DNA of 64,000 nt. Origin: an uncultured Maribacter sp. (GTDB lineage: Bacteria > Bacteroidota > Bacteroidia > Flavobacteriales > Flavobacteriaceae). A program made the position numbers and the translations under genes. The notes beneath the pieces are model-generated. The model was not told the origin of the DNA. It saw only the letters and a list, made by a program, of their open reading frames with translations, and did no database searches. This document shows positions 62,998 through 64,000 of this stretch, one piece after another (positions within the stretch are counted from its first letter, which is position 1; each line of letters opens with the position of its first letter). The DNA lies in assembly GCF_947500985.1 (NCBI RefSeq), contig NZ_CANMTX010000002.1:1-64000 (forward strand), given 5' to 3'.

Positions 62998-64000
62998 ATG
63001 TCTACACTAATTTCTACAGCCGAAGAATTTGCCATTAATCAATTAAATGGCAATACTGATTCAAAATTTCTGTATCATAATCTTAGGCATACACAACGTG
63101 TTGTAGATAGCATCAAAGAACTAATTGAAGGTGAGAAAATTGGTAAGGAAGAGAGCGAGCTACTTTTAGTTGCTGCTTGGTTTCATGACCTTGGTTACAC
63201 TATTTCTTATGAAAACCATGAAGAGCATGGCTGCCAATTATCTAGAGATTTTTTAACCAAGCATAATTGTACTCCAACTTTTATCACCAATGTTTGCAAT
63301 CTAATTCTAGCAACGAAAAATGGATACGAACCAAAAAATGAACTAGAAAAAATAATTCGCGATGCGGATTCTTCCCATTTTCATGTCAAAAATTTTATGG
63401 CAACGACCGAGTTACTAAGAGAAGAGCTTGCCTTAATAGGTAAAGGAAGTATTACTTCTGCAGACTGGCGAGAAGAAAATATTACTCTTCTACGAACGAA
63501 ACATCGTTTCTACACAGACTATGCCAAAACTAATTGGCAAGAAGGGAAAGACAAGAATATAAAGAGGCTCATCAAAGCAAAGAAGAAAAATAACCAACTC
63601 ATAAAAAAAGAGCGTTTAAAAGCTAAATTTAAGGGAGAATTACCCGATAGGGGAATTCAAACATTATACAGGGTTACGCTACAAAATCATTTGAAACTAA
63701 GTGATATTGCAGATACAAAGGCAAATATATTACTTTCTGTAAATGCTATTATAATTTCTATGGCGTTGGCAAACTTGGTTCCGAAGTTAGACAACCCTTC
63801 TAATGACTATCTATTTTACCCAACGTTTCTGTTTATAATTTTTAGTGTAATATCTATGGTGATGTCCATTATAGCTACTAAACCAAACATTACTTCTGGT
63901 CAGTTTACAGAAGAAGAAGTAACTAGTAAAAAAGTGAATCTATTGTTCTTCGGTAATTTTCATAAAATGAAACTAGAGCAATATAATTGGGCAATGTCTG
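62998..64000 (+). CDS. HD-PycTM protein (Pycsar-effector family), cut by window end
   Basis: At least 334 residues; the gene continues past the window. An N-terminal HD phosphohydrolase domain (His in NLRHTQRV, HD in AWFHDLGYT, His in NHEEHG) is followed by a linker and a PycTM domain with the signature DIADTKANILLSVNAIIIS and two or more membrane helices. PycTM proteins are the membrane-disrupting effectors of Pycsar, which respond to cyclic cCMP or cUMP made by a PycC cyclase. The HD-PycTM fusion is common in flavobacteria. No PycC is adjacent on the left. Confidence 0.88.
   Translation, partial: MSTLISTAEEFAINQLNGNTDSKFLYHNLRHTQRVVDSIKELIEGEKIGKEESELLLVAAWFHDLGYTISYENHEEHGCQLSRDFLTKHNCTPTFITNVCNLILATKNGYEPKNELEKIIRDADSSHFHVKNFMATTELLREELALIGKGSITSADWREENITLLRTKHRFYTDYAKTNWQEGKDKNIKRLIKAKKKNNQLIKKERLKAKFKGELPDRGIQTLYRVTLQNHLKLSDIADTKANILLSVNAIIISMALANLVPKLDNPSNDYLFYPTFLFIIFSVISMVMSIIATKPNITSGQFTEEEVTSKKVNLLFFGNFHKMKLEQYNWAMS

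Noticed and set aside
1-64000. CRISPR array, rRNA operon, prophage
   Set aside because: No regularly spaced direct repeats, no rRNA-like stretch and no phage structural genes were found; the holin-like gene belongs to a housekeeping family.

Overview
The window is chromosomal DNA of a marine-type member of the Flavobacteriaceae (Bacteroidota). The evidence is AT-rich intergenic DNA, promoter boxes of the Bacteroidota type (TTG-N19-TAnnTTTG, clearest before asd), many lipoprotein signals followed by acidic residues, the gene order pdxA / DUF177 / rpmF / fabH / accB / accC, and flavobacterial families such as BfmA mobilisation proteins and HD-PycTM proteins. I cannot name the species.

Region 1 (1-7034) is the right part of a mobilisable element ending at the 3' end of a tRNA-Ala(GGC) gene. 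It holds an IS110-family transposase, a TraG/VirD4-like coupling protein, a relaxase, a BfmA/BtgA-like mobilisation protein, a small unknown protein, a RadC/JAB protein and an Ssb, all on the minus strand. No conjugation pore genes and no integrase are visible, so it would need a helper element. Large palindromes lie at 1286-1348 and 6750-6820.

Region 2 (7035-19900) is chromosomal backbone: tRNA-Ala, a universal stress protein, a GNAT enzyme, a MATE exporter, a crotonase-fold protein, queD, an endonuclease-family protein, lpxH, an MFS transporter, recJ, OsmC and a uracil-DNA glycosylase. Between lpxH and the MFS gene is a 638-base gap. It contains two diverged tandem copies of what looks like a small RNA gene, each with a promoter-like box, a palindrome, an identical 13-nt core, a hairpin kept by different base pairs, and a terminator.

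Region 3 (20267-23740) looks like a copper-related operon: an MbnP-like lipoprotein, an MbnH-like di-haem peroxidase, an outer-membrane barrel, and a small Cys-containing secreted protein just upstream.

Region 4 (23828-53969) is mostly housekeeping: rsmI, tdk-alr, mscL, asd, an S9 peptidase with no standard start codon before its lipoprotein signal, an ABC ATPase, arfB, a GntP permease, an FKBP/GreA/lipoprotein operon, the fatty-acid initiation operon, pdxA, ribE, a NagX-like acyltransferase with a Na+/solute symporter, a GH3 protein, cardiolipin synthase and an AsmA-like protein.

Region 5 (54042-64000) groups small stress-type proteins: an acidic lipoprotein, an AraC regulator, an SRAP protein whose active-site residues are all changed, a DUF2383-like four-helix protein, a DUF2945-like protein, topoisomerase IB, a cyclase-fold DUF2652 protein, Dps, a YtxH/holin-like envelope operon, an aldehyde dehydrogenase, and (cut by the window end) an HD-PycTM protein. 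The last belongs to the effector family of Pycsar anti-phage signalling.
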